A stretch of DNA of 64,000 nt from Christensenella hongkongensis (GTDB lineage: Bacteria; Bacillota; Clostridia; Christensenellales; Christensenellaceae): assembly GCF_000981035.1 (NCBI RefSeq), contig NZ_LAYJ01000033.1, forward strand, positions 39,908 through 103,907. Reading direction: 5' to 3'. The notes below the pieces were generated by a model. That model searched no databases. It saw only the letters and a list, made by a program, of their open reading frames with translations, and had not been told where the DNA came from. This document shows, one piece after another, positions 24,245 to 33,010 of this stretch. The position numbers were made by a program, and so were the translations under genes. The stretch's first letter is position 1; each line of letters begins with the position of its first letter.

Positions 24245-26545
24245 ATGAACAAAAAAAGGCAAAAATCAAAAAAGAAAAAATGGATTATTATAAGTGCGGT
24301 TACGGCAGCAGTCGTATTGCTTGCCGTTTTTTTACTGCCGCAGTTTATGCGTGGAAATACACAGGCAGCGGGCGCTTTGACGAAAACCGCTACCGTATCT
24401 ACAGGTACGATCGAAACCACCGTTGTAGGCTCCGGCAATTTGGAATCAAGCACTACAACCGACGTCAAAATTCCTGCGGGTGTCACAGTGGATTCTGTAT
24501 TGGTTGAGGCCGGAGACACTGTAAAGGCCGGCGATACGTTAGCAACGCTTGAACCAGCCTCCCTGCAAAGTGCTGTTTTAAGCGCGCAGGAAAAGCTTTC
24601 CTCCATCGACTCTGAAATCAGCAGCACAAAAGACGATACGGAATCGAAATATATTACCTCTTCCGTCAGCGGGCGCGTCAAACAAATTTACGCATCTGAA
24701 AACACAAGCACCTATGACGTCATTACCCAAAACGGATCGCTCCTCGTGCTCTCAATCGACGGGAAAATGAAGACGACCTTTACCCCTGCCACAACAGAAG
24801 GTGTCTCCTATGGGGACAGCGTAACAGTTACACTGTCTGACGGCAGCACAGTAACCGGAACCGTTTCTGTGCTTTCCAGCTCTTCGTGCACGGTCACATT
24901 GACCGATAACGGTCCTTCTCTTGGCGATACCGTCAGCATCTCGTCCGAGGACGGCACAGTACTTGGCAGCGGAACGCTTGAAATCAACACTCCACTCGAA
25001 ATCCTCGGAGGCAGCGGCGTGGTGAGCAGCGTTGACGTTTCCCTGAATGAAAGCGTCAGCAGTGGCGATACGCTGATCACGCTGCAGGAAGCCGCCGCAT
25101 CTGCGGAATATGAATCCCTTCTGGCGGAACGGGTTCAATATGAAGAATTGCTTCGCCTGTTGGTCAAATACTCCGCGACAAACAGCATTGTTGCAGATAT
25201 TGACGGCAGCATAAGCGCGGTCTCTATTTCCGGCAGTACTTCAACCGATTCCTCCTCTTCCGGTTCATCTTCACAGTCGGCCGCAACCGGCGCACAGGCG
25301 ATGAAAACCTCGTCGCTCCTTTCGACCGATCAGGATGAAACGAATGACGTTTCGCTTCTTTCGGCTGCAGCAGAAGACAGCAGCGATAGTATTATGCTTC
25401 TCGCGGATACACAGGTAACGTCTGTAATGCCGATCAGTGGCGTCGTAGAAATCTTTATCAACAATCCGGTTGAGCAAAATACGCCGCAGACGACGATTAT
25501 GCCGGGCGTTGGCTACACCGGAAAAATCACATGGACGCCTTCTGAGCCAAAGTTTTCATCCGGCACAGCCTATATGGCAACTGTAACATTGACGGCAACC
25601 TCCGGCTACCACTTTGAGAACGACGCGCAGGTAAACGTTTCCGGCGCGCAGGTGCAAAATATTGTGGTCAGCGGTGAATCGGAAGGAAACACACTGACAT
25701 TTGACGCGGTATTCCCTGCTACGGCAGAAGGTACCCAGACAGAAAATTCCGTCGAGGCTCCGTCTGCTGCTTCTGGCACGGAAACATCCGGTTCTGGATC
25801 TATGCCAGGCGGTAACACCGGCAGCTCAGGAATGTCGGCCTCCAGCTCAGGCTCTTCCTCGTCGGTTGCCGCAACATCGGCTGCAACGTCCTCTTCCACC
25901 AGTGACAGTGATGATTCCCTCACCTCAACAGCCTTTACGATATCGACAGGAACCGCAGACACGCTTTCCGTCGATATCGACGAACTCGATATACTGAGCA
26001 TTGAGGATGGCCAGACGGCAACCGTTGTACTGGATGCTCTTCCAGATCAGGTTTTTGAGGGTACTGTGACCAAAATATCAGATGCGGGAACGGCGCAATC
26101 CGGCGTTACTACTTACCCCGTCACTATCACGCTGGCAGATACGGCAGCTTCCGGAATCAAAGCCGGGATGAACGCAACTGCCACGATTTCGATTGCTACC
26201 AGCGAAAACGTGCTTCTGATTCCTCTTGACGCACTGCAGGAATCCGCAGAGGGACAGTTTGTTTACATCGCGGGCGGCACCAGTGAAGAAGGCCTCCTCG
26301 GAGAACGCCGCACTGTAGAAACGGGACTTTCCGACGGTACCAATGTCGAAATTACATCCGGCCTCTCGGAAGGAGAGCAGGTCGTTTATACAGACACATC
26401 CTCCACCGAATCTTCAGTGAATACCATGTTCCAGGGAGGCATGGGCGGCGGTATGCCCGGGGGCAGCTCGGATATGGGCAGCGCAATGGGAGAACCGCCG
26501 AGCGGCGGCAACGGTGGTGGCCCGGGTAGCGCTCCCGGCAACTGA
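24245..26545 (+). CDS. Efflux periplasmic-adaptor-type protein (MacA/YknX/HlyD family), enlarged
   Basis: 766 residues; typical family members are 350-450. One N-terminal membrane helix (about 14-33) anchors it. A lipoyl-like half at 70-100 (V-L-V-E-A-G-D-T-V-K-A-G-D-T-L) and repeated beta-barrel parts follow. Ser/Gly-rich linkers lie at about 325-350 and 515-560. An inserted beta-rich domain at about 389-494 (W-T-P-S-E-P-K-F ... T-A-S-G-Y-H-F) resembles Ig-like surface repeats. The membrane-proximal domain (V-L-L-I-P-L-D-A-L) is at about 655-665. The tail is Gly/Met/Pro-rich. With the next two genes it makes a three-part exporter like YknXYZ; in a monoderm it cannot bridge to an outer membrane, so it probably assists export or toxin resistance. 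Confidence 0.88.
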   Translation: MNKKRQKSKKKKWIIISAVTAAVVLLAVFLLPQFMRGNTQAAGALTKTATVSTGTIETTVVGSGNLESSTTTDVKIPAGVTVDSVLVEAGDTVKAGDTLATLEPASLQSAVLSAQEKLSSIDSEISSTKDDTESKYITSSVSGRVKQIYASENTSTYDVITQNGSLLVLSIDGKMKTTFTPATTEGVSYGDSVTVTLSDGSTVTGTVSVLSSSSCTVTLTDNGPSLGDTVSISSEDGTVLGSGTLEINTPLEILGGSGVVSSVDVSLNESVSSGDTLITLQEAAASAEYESLLAERVQYEELLRLLVKYSATNSIVADIDGSISAVSISGSTSTDSSSSGSSSQSAATGAQAMKTSSLLSTDQDETNDVSLLSAAAEDSSDSIMLLADTQVTSVMPISGVVEIFINNPVEQNTPQTTIMPGVGYTGKITWTPSEPKFSSGTAYMATVTLTATSGYHFENDAQVNVSGAQVQNIVVSGESEGNTLTFDAVFPATAEGTQTENSVEAPSAASGTETSGSGSMPGGNTGSSGMSASSSGSSSSVAATSAATSSSTSDSDDSLTSTAFTISTGTADTLSVDIDELDILSIEDGQTATVVLDALPDQVFEGTVTKISDAGTAQSGVTTYPVTITLADTAASGIKAGMNATATISIATSENVLLIPLDALQESAEGQFVYIAGGTSEEGLLGERRTVETGLSDGTNVEITSGLSEGEQVVYTDTSSTESSVNTMFQGGMGGGMPGGSSDMGSAMGEPPSGGNGGGPGSAPGN

Positions 26546-26559
26546 AAGGAGACGACAGT

Positions 26560-27240
26560 ATGATTCAAATGAAAGACGTTTCAAAAATATATACAATAGG
26601 AAATGAAGAGCTGTACGCCCTGGATAAGGCATCGCTTACTATAAACGACGGTGAATTTGTAGCAATCATCGGTCCATCAGGCAGTGGAAAATCTACTTTG
26701 ATGAACATCATCGGCTGTCTTGACGTTGCGGACGACGGAGAATATATTCTGGACGGTCAGCCAATCGACGACTATACGGAGGACGAACTGACGCGTATTC
26801 GCAACTTTAAGATAGGATTTGTTTTCCAGAACTTTAACCTGTTGACCAAAAACAACGCCCTTGAAAACGTCGAGCTTCCGCTGCTTTACCAGGGAGTACC
26901 ACGAAAAGCGGCCAGAAGGCGTGCAATAGAGGCACTGGACCGCATGGGCCTTTCAGAACGTATTTACCACAAGCCAACGGAGCTTTCCGGCGGGCAACAG
27001 CAGCGGGTTGCAATCGCCCGTGCGCTTGTTACTTCTCCTTCCCTCATCCTGGCGGATGAACCGACGGGAAACCTGGACCACAAAACCGGTGTGGAAATAC
27101 TGCAGCTTTTTTCGAAGCTGCATGCAAATGGAAATACCATCGTACTGATTACGCATGATGATGCAATCGCACGGCAGGCGCAGCGGCGCATTCGCATCTT
27201 AGACGGCAAAGTAATGGAGGATCATGACGTATGTTGTTAG
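26560..27240 (+). CDS. ABC transporter ATPase, MacB/LolD/YknY type
   Basis: 226 residues, start with AAAGGAGA. Walker [10 protein letters not shown] at 38-46, Q-loop F-Q-N-F-N, signature L-S-G-G-Q-Q-Q-R, Walker [13 protein letters not shown], and H-loop T-H-D. Powers the permease encoded next, with which it overlaps by 10 nt. The pair belongs to the mechanotransmission (MacB/LolCDE/FtsEX) type of ABC systems. Confidence 0.95.
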   Translation: MIQMKDVSKIYTIGNEELYALDKASLTINDGEFVAIIGPSGSGKSTLMNIIGCLDVADDGEYILDGQPIDDYTEDELTRIRNFKIGFVFQNFNLLTKNNALENVELPLLYQGVPRKAARRRAIEALDRMGLSERIYHKPTELSGGQQQRVAIARALVTSPSLILADEPTGNLDHKTGVEILQLFSKLHANGNTIVLITHDDAIARQAQRRIRILDGKVMEDHDVCC

Positions 27241-28397
27241 AATCCTTCCGCATGGCATTTTCATCCGTATGGGCCAGCAAAATGCGCTCTTTCCTCACGA
27301 TGCTGGGTATCATTATCGGAATTATGGCCGTTGTGGTACTGGTATCAATCGTGAGCAGTACCACAAGCTCGGTGACCGATACGCTTCAAACGCTTGGCGC
27401 AGATAAATTGTCTGTTTCCATCACCAACACGCGTTACCAGCCGATGACGCTAAGCGACGTCGCCGCCCTACCGGAGGAATATGACAGCATATCCCTTGCC
27501 GCGCCTTCCCTGACGCAAAGCGCAACGCTAAAAGCAGGCGACACCTCAACAACCGCATCTGTTGTGGGGACAACTTCTTCTTACGCGGACATCAACGACC
27601 TCTCCGTACAATACGGGCGATTCATAAAATCGCCGGATGTGGATAACAATTCCGCAGTAGCCGTCGTTGGAACAGATATTGCGGACGACTTGTTTGGCAG
27701 GACAGATATTGTCGGGGAGACAATATCTGTAGATGGGCGCAGCTTTCTTGTCGTTGGTGTGCTTGCGGACGCGGGAGAGTCGATCATCGGTTCGGAGAAC
27801 AGCAACATTATCATTCCCTACACAACGGCGCAGCGTATGTTTTATGTGTCGGGCGTAACTTCCTTTACGATCACCGCGGGCAGCAGCGAGCTTGTGGATC
27901 AGGCGGAAGCAGATGTAACCACCGCCCTGATGCAACGTTTCAAGGATGAAGATGCGTTTTCCGTTATGAATCAATCCTCGATTCTCGAGTCAATGGATTC
28001 CATCACCGATACGATGTCGCTCATGTTTGGCGGAATCGCAGGTATTTCCCTTCTCGTCGGCGGAATCGGCATCATGAACATCATGCTCGTGTCTGTTGCC
28101 GAACGCACGAGGGAGATTGGTATTCGCAAAGCCATTGGTGCGGGCAGAAAGCGCATCCTGCTTCAATTCCTGATTGAATCGCTGGTTGTGAGCACGATTG
28201 GCGGGCTGATTGGCCTTGCCGCTTCGTGGGGACTGCTCGCAATTCTGTCTGCGGCGCTCGGCACTTCTTATGTGATGTCCGGCGACGTCGCACTGCTCGC
28301 GGTTCTGTTCTCCATGGCGATTGGCATTATCTTCGGAATCAATCCGGCGAATAAGGCCGCGAAGATGCACCCGATTGAAGCGCTCAGGACAGAGTAA
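27231..28397 (+). CDS. MacB/YknZ-like ABC transporter permease
   Basis: 388 residues: one N-terminal membrane helix (about 20-42), a large extracytoplasmic MacB core domain (about 45-260), then three helices of the FtsX domain carrying G-G-I-G-I-M-N-I-M-L-V-S-V-A-E-R-T-R-E-I-G-I-R-K-A-I-G-A. This motif is the coupling helix region that contacts the ATPase. Third gene of the exporter operon, ending at a terminator. The substrate is unknown; candidates are peptides, lipids or antimicrobials. Confidence 0.94.
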   Translation: MLLESFRMAFSSVWASKMRSFLTMLGIIIGIMAVVVLVSIVSSTTSSVTDTLQTLGADKLSVSITNTRYQPMTLSDVAALPEEYDSISLAAPSLTQSATLKAGDTSTTASVVGTTSSYADINDLSVQYGRFIKSPDVDNNSAVAVVGTDIADDLFGRTDIVGETISVDGRSFLVVGVLADAGESIIGSENSNIIIPYTTAQRMFYVSGVTSFTITAGSSELVDQAEADVTTALMQRFKDEDAFSVMNQSSILESMDSITDTMSLMFGGIAGISLLVGGIGIMNIMLVSVAERTREIGIRKAIGAGRKRILLQFLIESLVVSTIGGLIGLAASWGLLAILSAALGTSYVMSGDVALLAVLFSMAIGIIFGINPANKAAKMHPIEALRTE

Positions 28398-28432
28398 CGC
28401 CATCGCTTTTTAATGATAAAAACTGCTATATA

Positions 28433-28462
28433 AAAAGACCGGATTTTTCCGGTCTTTTTATT
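28433..28462. terminator. Bidirectional terminator between the exporter and FkbM genes
   Basis: Stem of about 12 bp around AAAGACCGGA/TCCGGTCTTT with a 4-5 nt loop and T-runs on either strand; both flanking genes converge on it. Confidence 0.85.
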
Positions 28463-29515
28463 TCATACAAAATAATAATTGGTGTCCCACGCGGGTATAT
28501 AAGGGTAATGACGCAAATAAACCCTGTAATCCTCCCGCAGCCGTTTCAGCAACTGCGGAATCTCGAAAAGGTCCTCGTTTCTGTGATACGCGGAAACAAG
28601 AAGTTTTGGTTTTTGCTGCCGGATGATTTGACCTGCTCCCTTTAGAACTGCTAGTTCCTGCCCTTCCACGTCCAGCTTAATATAAGTGATCCTTTGCCCG
28701 GATAGCAAGCTGTCCAGGCTGTTTGCCTCTACCTGCCCGCCGCAATCCCCGCAGCAAGCAGAATTGCGGCCTGCCCGCTGCGAAAACCCAAGATTCCCCT
28801 GCTTTTCATGCGCGGCCAGATGAAAGCAGTCTATGCGGTCATACGCCTGCGTATTTTTCAGCAGCTTCGCAAAGTTTTTTTGGTCGGGTTCAATCGCATA
28901 AATGTAATCGTATCCCCCTGCATACCCGATAAATTCCCTTACGGTGTCGCCTGTGTATGCGCCTACGTCCACATACGTCTCATGCTCAGTTAAGGACAAA
29001 ACCTCACTGTACACAGAATCAACGCTGCATTCACAATCAAACAAATACTCCGGCTTGCCGCTTATTTTGTAATCAACCATATCGCAGAAGGTTCTTCGTG
29101 AAAAATCATCTTCCAGCATCCCGTACGCTTCTTCAAATTGTTTTATATTTTCATCCAGAAAATCGCTGTCGAATACGCGTCCGCCGACCACCGGCACATC
29201 CGGAACGTACAATTCCTGCTCTTCTGCAATACGTTTGACACGCGACATTACCTCTGGAAGCTGCGTTCCAAACGCAACCAGAACGACCATCTCCGCAAAC
29301 CGCTCCTTTGCCTGCGCATAGTTTACGACCTGAAATCCGCGAAATTGCTGCCCCCTGCAAAATTCATCGCTTGCAAACACCCCTGCGGCTGAAATATTGC
29401 GGCGTTCCAGCTCATCAAGAATTTTATCCGCGCCGTTTCCCATTCCATAAAGCACAATCGGCTTTTTCGTATCCTCAAGCTTATTCCATAAAGAAATTGT
29501 TTCCTTCAGATCCAT
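28463..29515 (-). CDS. FkbM family SAM-dependent methyltransferase
   Basis: 350 residues. An N-terminal region (about 15-110) has a nucleotide-binding look (I-V-L-Y-G-M-G-N-G-A-D-K-I-L-D-E-L), common in glycan-modifying FkbM enzymes. The methyltransferase domain begins near residue 190, with SAM-binding V-D-V-G-A-Y-T-G-D-T-V, acidic I-E-P-D-Q, and I-K-L-D-V-E-G-Q-E. The family methylates oxygen atoms of sugars or small molecules. It has a GGGG ribosome site and stands alone, so its substrate cannot be inferred. Confidence 0.86.
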   Translation of the reverse strand: MDLKETISLWNKLEDTKKPIVLYGMGNGADKILDELERRNISAAGVFASDEFCRGQQFRGFQVVNYAQAKERFAEMVVLVAFGTQLPEVMSRVKRIAEEQELYVPDVPVVGGRVFDSDFLDENIKQFEEAYGMLEDDFSRRTFCDMVDYKISGKPEYLFDCECSVDSVYSEVLSLTEHETYVDVGAYTGDTVREFIGYAGGYDYIYAIEPDQKNFAKLLKNTQAYDRIDCFHLAAHEKQGNLGFSQRAGRNSACCGDCGGQVEANSLDSLLSGQRITYIKLDVEGQELAVLKGAGQIIRQQKPKLLVSAYHRNEDLFEIPQLLKRLREDYRVYLRHYPYIPAWDTNYYFV

Positions 29516-29614
29516 TCGTTTCCCCTGTTAAAATAATATGACTATTTTACCACAAATCCCCGTTTTATGGTATAATGAACAAACTTGGGTAAAAAACAGT
29601 AAATGGAGTAAAAA

Positions 29615-31216
29615 ATGATTACAGTAACGAATTTGAGTCTTAATTTTAGCGGAACAAATCTTTTTTCGGGGGTGAACCTTAAATTCACGCCCGGAAACTG
29701 TTATGGTATTATCGGTGCAAACGGTGCGGGCAAATCGACTTTCCTGCGTATCCTGTCCGGCGATCTGGAATCAACCACAGGAGACGTACACATTCAGGAA
29801 AACACTCGTATGTCCGTACTGAAGCAGGATCACTTTGCATTTGATGAGTATACGGTATTGGAAACAATTATGATGGGCAATCCGCGTCTTGCGGAAATCA
29901 CAAAAGAAAAGGATGCGCTGTATGCAAAACCGGATTTTTCGGATGAGGACGGCATTCGTGCCGGCGAGCTGGAAGGCGAATTTGCGGAGCTCAACGGCTG
30001 GGAAGCAGAATCCGACGCATCCAAACTGATACAGGGGCTTGGGCTTTCTGAAGACATCCTTTATCAAACCATGTCTTCCCTGCCGGACAATGAAAAAATC
30101 AAGGTATTGCTCGCACAGGCGCTGTTTGGCAAGCCGGACATAATCCTGCTTGACGAGCCGACTAACCATTTAGACGTTGCAAGCGTGCACTGGCTGGAAG
30201 ATTTCCTGATGGATTATGAAGGAACCCTCATCATCGTATCGCATGACCGCCACTTTCTCAACACAGTATGTACGCACATGGTGGACATCGATTACAGCAA
30301 AATCAAAATGTATGTGGGCAACTACGAATTCTGGTACGAATCAAGCCAGCTGATACAGAAGATGATGCGCGACCAGAACAAAAAGAATGAAGAAAAGGCA
30401 AAGGAATTGCAGGCGTTTATCCAGCGCTTTTCCGCAAACAAATCAAAGTCACGGCAGGCAACCTCGCGTAAAAAGCTTTTGGATAAGCTGGAGTTTGAGG
30501 AAATGCCCGCCTCTTCGCGCCGGTATCCGTTTGTCGGTTTTACGCCTGACCGCGAGATCGGAAAGGAAGTATTGACCGTTGAAAACCTTTCCAAAACGAT
30601 TGACGGCGAAAAGGTACTGAGCAATGTAAGCTTTGTGATGGGCCGTGAAGACAAGATTGCTTTCCTTGGAGATACTGAAATCGCTGCGACCACGCTTTTC
30701 CAGATATTGATGGGAGAGATGGAGCCGGACGAAGGAACGTTTAAATGGGGCGGTACAACGTCCCAGTCTTACTTCCCCAAAGATAATTCGTCGTTCTTTG
30801 ACGAGTGCGACCTGAATATTCTCGATTGGCTTCGTCAATATTCAAAGGATACGACAGAAACATACCTGCGTGGTTTTTGCGGACGTATGCTTTTCTCCGG
30901 CGAGGATGTTTTCAAAAAGGTAAACGTGCTTTCCGGCGGCGAAAAAGTCCGTTGCATGCTTTCGCGTATGATGATGTTTGGTTCGAATGTCCTTGTTCTG
31001 GACCAGCCTACCAACCATCTGGACCTTGAGTCGATCACAGCGGTAAATAATGGTCTTGTTGATTTTAAGGGCGCGGTGTTGTTTGCATCGCATGACCACG
31101 AATTTATCGATACGGTTGCAAACCGCATTATCCGCTTTACCCCGGACGGCTTGCTTGACAAGCAGGGAACCTACGAAGAATTTATCGAGCAATACGGCGG
31201 CGGCAATATCTACTGA
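29615..31216 (+). CDS. ABC-F family protein (YkpA/YbiT-like) with degenerate second ATP site
   Basis: 533 residues, soluble, two ABC domains joined by a linker, like ABC-F translation factors that bind the ribosomal E site. NBD1: Walker A G-A-N-G-A-G-K-S-T near 35-43 and Walker B I-I-L-L-D-E-P-T-N-H-L-D; its signature is degenerate (L-P-D-N-E-K instead of L-S-G-G-E-K). NBD2: signature L-S-G-G-E-K is intact and Walker B is V-L-V-L-D-Q-P-T-N-H-L-D, with Gln for the catalytic Glu. Its Walker A reads G-D-T-E-I-A-A-T-T, with the Lys replaced by Ala. Upstream is an extended -10, TGGTATAAT, about 40 nt before the ATG. It is monocistronic. Antibiotic resistance is not indicated. Confidence 0.9.
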   Translation: MITVTNLSLNFSGTNLFSGVNLKFTPGNCYGIIGANGAGKSTFLRILSGDLESTTGDVHIQENTRMSVLKQDHFAFDEYTVLETIMMGNPRLAEITKEKDALYAKPDFSDEDGIRAGELEGEFAELNGWEAESDASKLIQGLGLSEDILYQTMSSLPDNEKIKVLLAQALFGKPDIILLDEPTNHLDVASVHWLEDFLMDYEGTLIIVSHDRHFLNTVCTHMVDIDYSKIKMYVGNYEFWYESSQLIQKMMRDQNKKNEEKAKELQAFIQRFSANKSKSRQATSRKKLLDKLEFEEMPASSRRYPFVGFTPDREIGKEVLTVENLSKTIDGEKVLSNVSFVMGREDKIAFLGDTEIAATTLFQILMGEMEPDEGTFKWGGTTSQSYFPKDNSSFFDECDLNILDWLRQYSKDTTETYLRGFCGRMLFSGEDVFKKVNVLSGGEKVRCMLSRMMMFGSNVLVLDQPTNHLDLESITAVNNGLVDFKGAVLFASHDHEFIDTVANRIIRFTPDGLLDKQGTYEEFIEQYGGGNIY

Positions 31217-31221
31217 TATGG

Positions 31222-31256
31222 AAAAAGCTGTCTTGTTTCCAGGACAGCTTTTTTAT
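31222..31256. terminator. Bidirectional terminator, ABC-F (+) and exporter (-)
   Basis: Stem AAAAGCTGTC/GACAGCTTTT with a 10-nt loop and T6 tail, between convergent genes. Confidence 0.85.
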
Positions 31257-31264
31257 TTGCTTTC

Positions 31265-33010
31265 TTATTCAGCCTGTTCAAACTGGCTGTTGTAAAGTCC
31301 GGCATAAAAGCCGCCTTTTTCGATCAATTCACGATGTGTTCCCTGCTCTACGATGCTCCCCTCATTCATTACAAGGATACAATCCGCCTCGCGTATGGTG
31401 GAAAGCCTGTGTGCCACAACAAAGCTGGTGCGCCCTTTCATCAGCTTTTCAAAGGCCCGCTGTATTTGCATTTCCGTGCGCGTGTCAATGCTGCTTGTCG
31501 CTTCGTCAAGAATCAGCATCGGCGGCTGAACCAGCATCACCCGTGCAATGCACAAAAGCTGCTTTTGCCCTTGGGATATGTTTCCGCCGTCTTCCGAAAT
31601 AATCGTGTCATAACCATCCGGCAGGCGTTTAATAAAACTATGCGCATGCGCCGCTTTTGCGGCTTCTACGATCTCTTCCTCCGTAGCATCCGGTTTGCCG
31701 TAAGCAATATTATCGCGCACACTGCCCGCAAACAGCCACGTTTCCTGCAACACCATGCCATAAAGCGCACGCATGGAATTGCGCGTCATCGCTTTGATCT
31801 GCCTACCGTCAATACTGATTGTGCCGCTGTCTACATCGTAAAAACGCATCAACAAATTGATGATCGTAGTTTTTCCGCTTCCTGTTGGTCCTACGATTGC
31901 CACACGTTCGCCTGATCTTGTATGCACGGTAAGTCCTTCGATCAGCTTCCTGTCCGGAACATAGGAGAAGGACACATTTTCCATGCTTACGTTTCCATTG
32001 CTTGTCTCTACGACTACAGCATCCGGACTGTCCGGCGCTTCAAGCGGCTCGTCCAACACCTCAAACACCCTGCGCGCCGAAGCGAGGGCGGTTTGCAGCT
32101 CCGTTACGACGCCGGATATCTCGTTAAAGGGCTTGGTATACTGATTTGCATAAATTAAAAAACTGGATAGTTGTCCGATTGAAATACCGCCGTTCACCGC
32201 GGAAACCGCTCCTACAATTCCTACCACCGCATAAACAATCGCATTCACAAAACGCGTACTTGGATTGGTAAGCGATGAGGCAAACTGCGATTTAACTCCA
32301 CTTGTATATAATCTGCCGTTGATCTCTTCGAAAGCATCCTGCGCCCTCTGCTCATAGCCAAAGGCTTTTACAATCTTCTGGTTTCCGACCATTTCCTCGA
32401 TATATCCGCTGAGCTCCCCTCGTACCGCAGCCTGCTCGCGAAACAGATGGAATGATCTTTTTGCGATAAAGGCAGCAACAAAAAGCGATAAAGGCGTAAT
32501 CAATACCACCACAAGCGTGATCGTCATATTAATAGACAACATAAAGAGAAGCGTGCCTACAATGGTTACAACCCCGGTAAAAAGCTGCGCAAACCCCTGC
32601 AACAGTCCATCGGAAATCTGGTCGATGTCGTTTACAACCCTGCTGATCAGGTCTCCATGGGAATGTCCGTCGATGTACTTTAACGGGATATTTTTCAGCC
32701 GCTCAAATACCGCGACACGCAAATCGCGCACTGCATGATATGTCACATGGTTGGTGCATCTTGTCATAATCCATTGGAAAAGCGCCGAAAGACCGATTGC
32801 AACGCCAATAGTCAGCAAAATCGGGACGATCTTTGCGAAGGCAACGTTGCCCGGCCCAACAATCAAATCCACCGCGTTACCAATTAAAACGGGTGTCCAT
32901 AAAGACATCGCAACGCTGAGAGCGGCACTGACCAAAGCAATTACCAGATATCCTTTATAACGTGCCAGAAAACCAACGAGCCTTTTGATCACATCCTTGT
33001 TTTTAAGCAT
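31265..33010 (-). CDS. ABC exporter half, consensus Walker B subunit (TM288/BmrD-like)
   Basis: 581 residues: six-helix transmembrane domain (about 1-320) fused to a nucleotide-binding domain. Walker A G-P-T-G-S-G-K-T-T is near 375, and Walker B M-L-I-L-D-E-A-T-S-S-I-D keeps the catalytic Glu. The signature is I-S-Q-G-Q in place of L-S-G-G-Q. Together with the next entry, which has the opposite pattern, this makes one canonical and one degenerate ATP site, as in TM287/288 and BmrCD. It likely exports drugs or lipids. It overlaps its partner by 8 nt. Confidence 0.94.
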   Translation of the reverse strand: MLKNKDVIKRLVGFLARYKGYLVIALVSAALSVAMSLWTPVLIGNAVDLIVGPGNVAFAKIVPILLTIGVAIGLSALFQWIMTRCTNHVTYHAVRDLRVAVFERLKNIPLKYIDGHSHGDLISRVVNDIDQISDGLLQGFAQLFTGVVTIVGTLLFMLSINMTITLVVVLITPLSLFVAAFIAKRSFHLFREQAAVRGELSGYIEEMVGNQKIVKAFGYEQRAQDAFEEINGRLYTSGVKSQFASSLTNPSTRFVNAIVYAVVGIVGAVSAVNGGISIGQLSSFLIYANQYTKPFNEISGVVTELQTALASARRVFEVLDEPLEAPDSPDAVVVETSNGNVSMENVSFSYVPDRKLIEGLTVHTRSGERVAIVGPTGSGKTTIINLLMRFYDVDSGTISIDGRQIKAMTRNSMRALYGMVLQETWLFAGSVRDNIAYGKPDATEEEIVEAAKAAHAHSFIKRLPDGYDTIISEDGGNISQGQKQLLCIARVMLVQPPMLILDEATSSIDTRTEMQIQRAFEKLMKGRTSFVVAHRLSTIREADCILVMNEGSIVEQGTHRELIEKGGFYAGLYNSQFEQAE

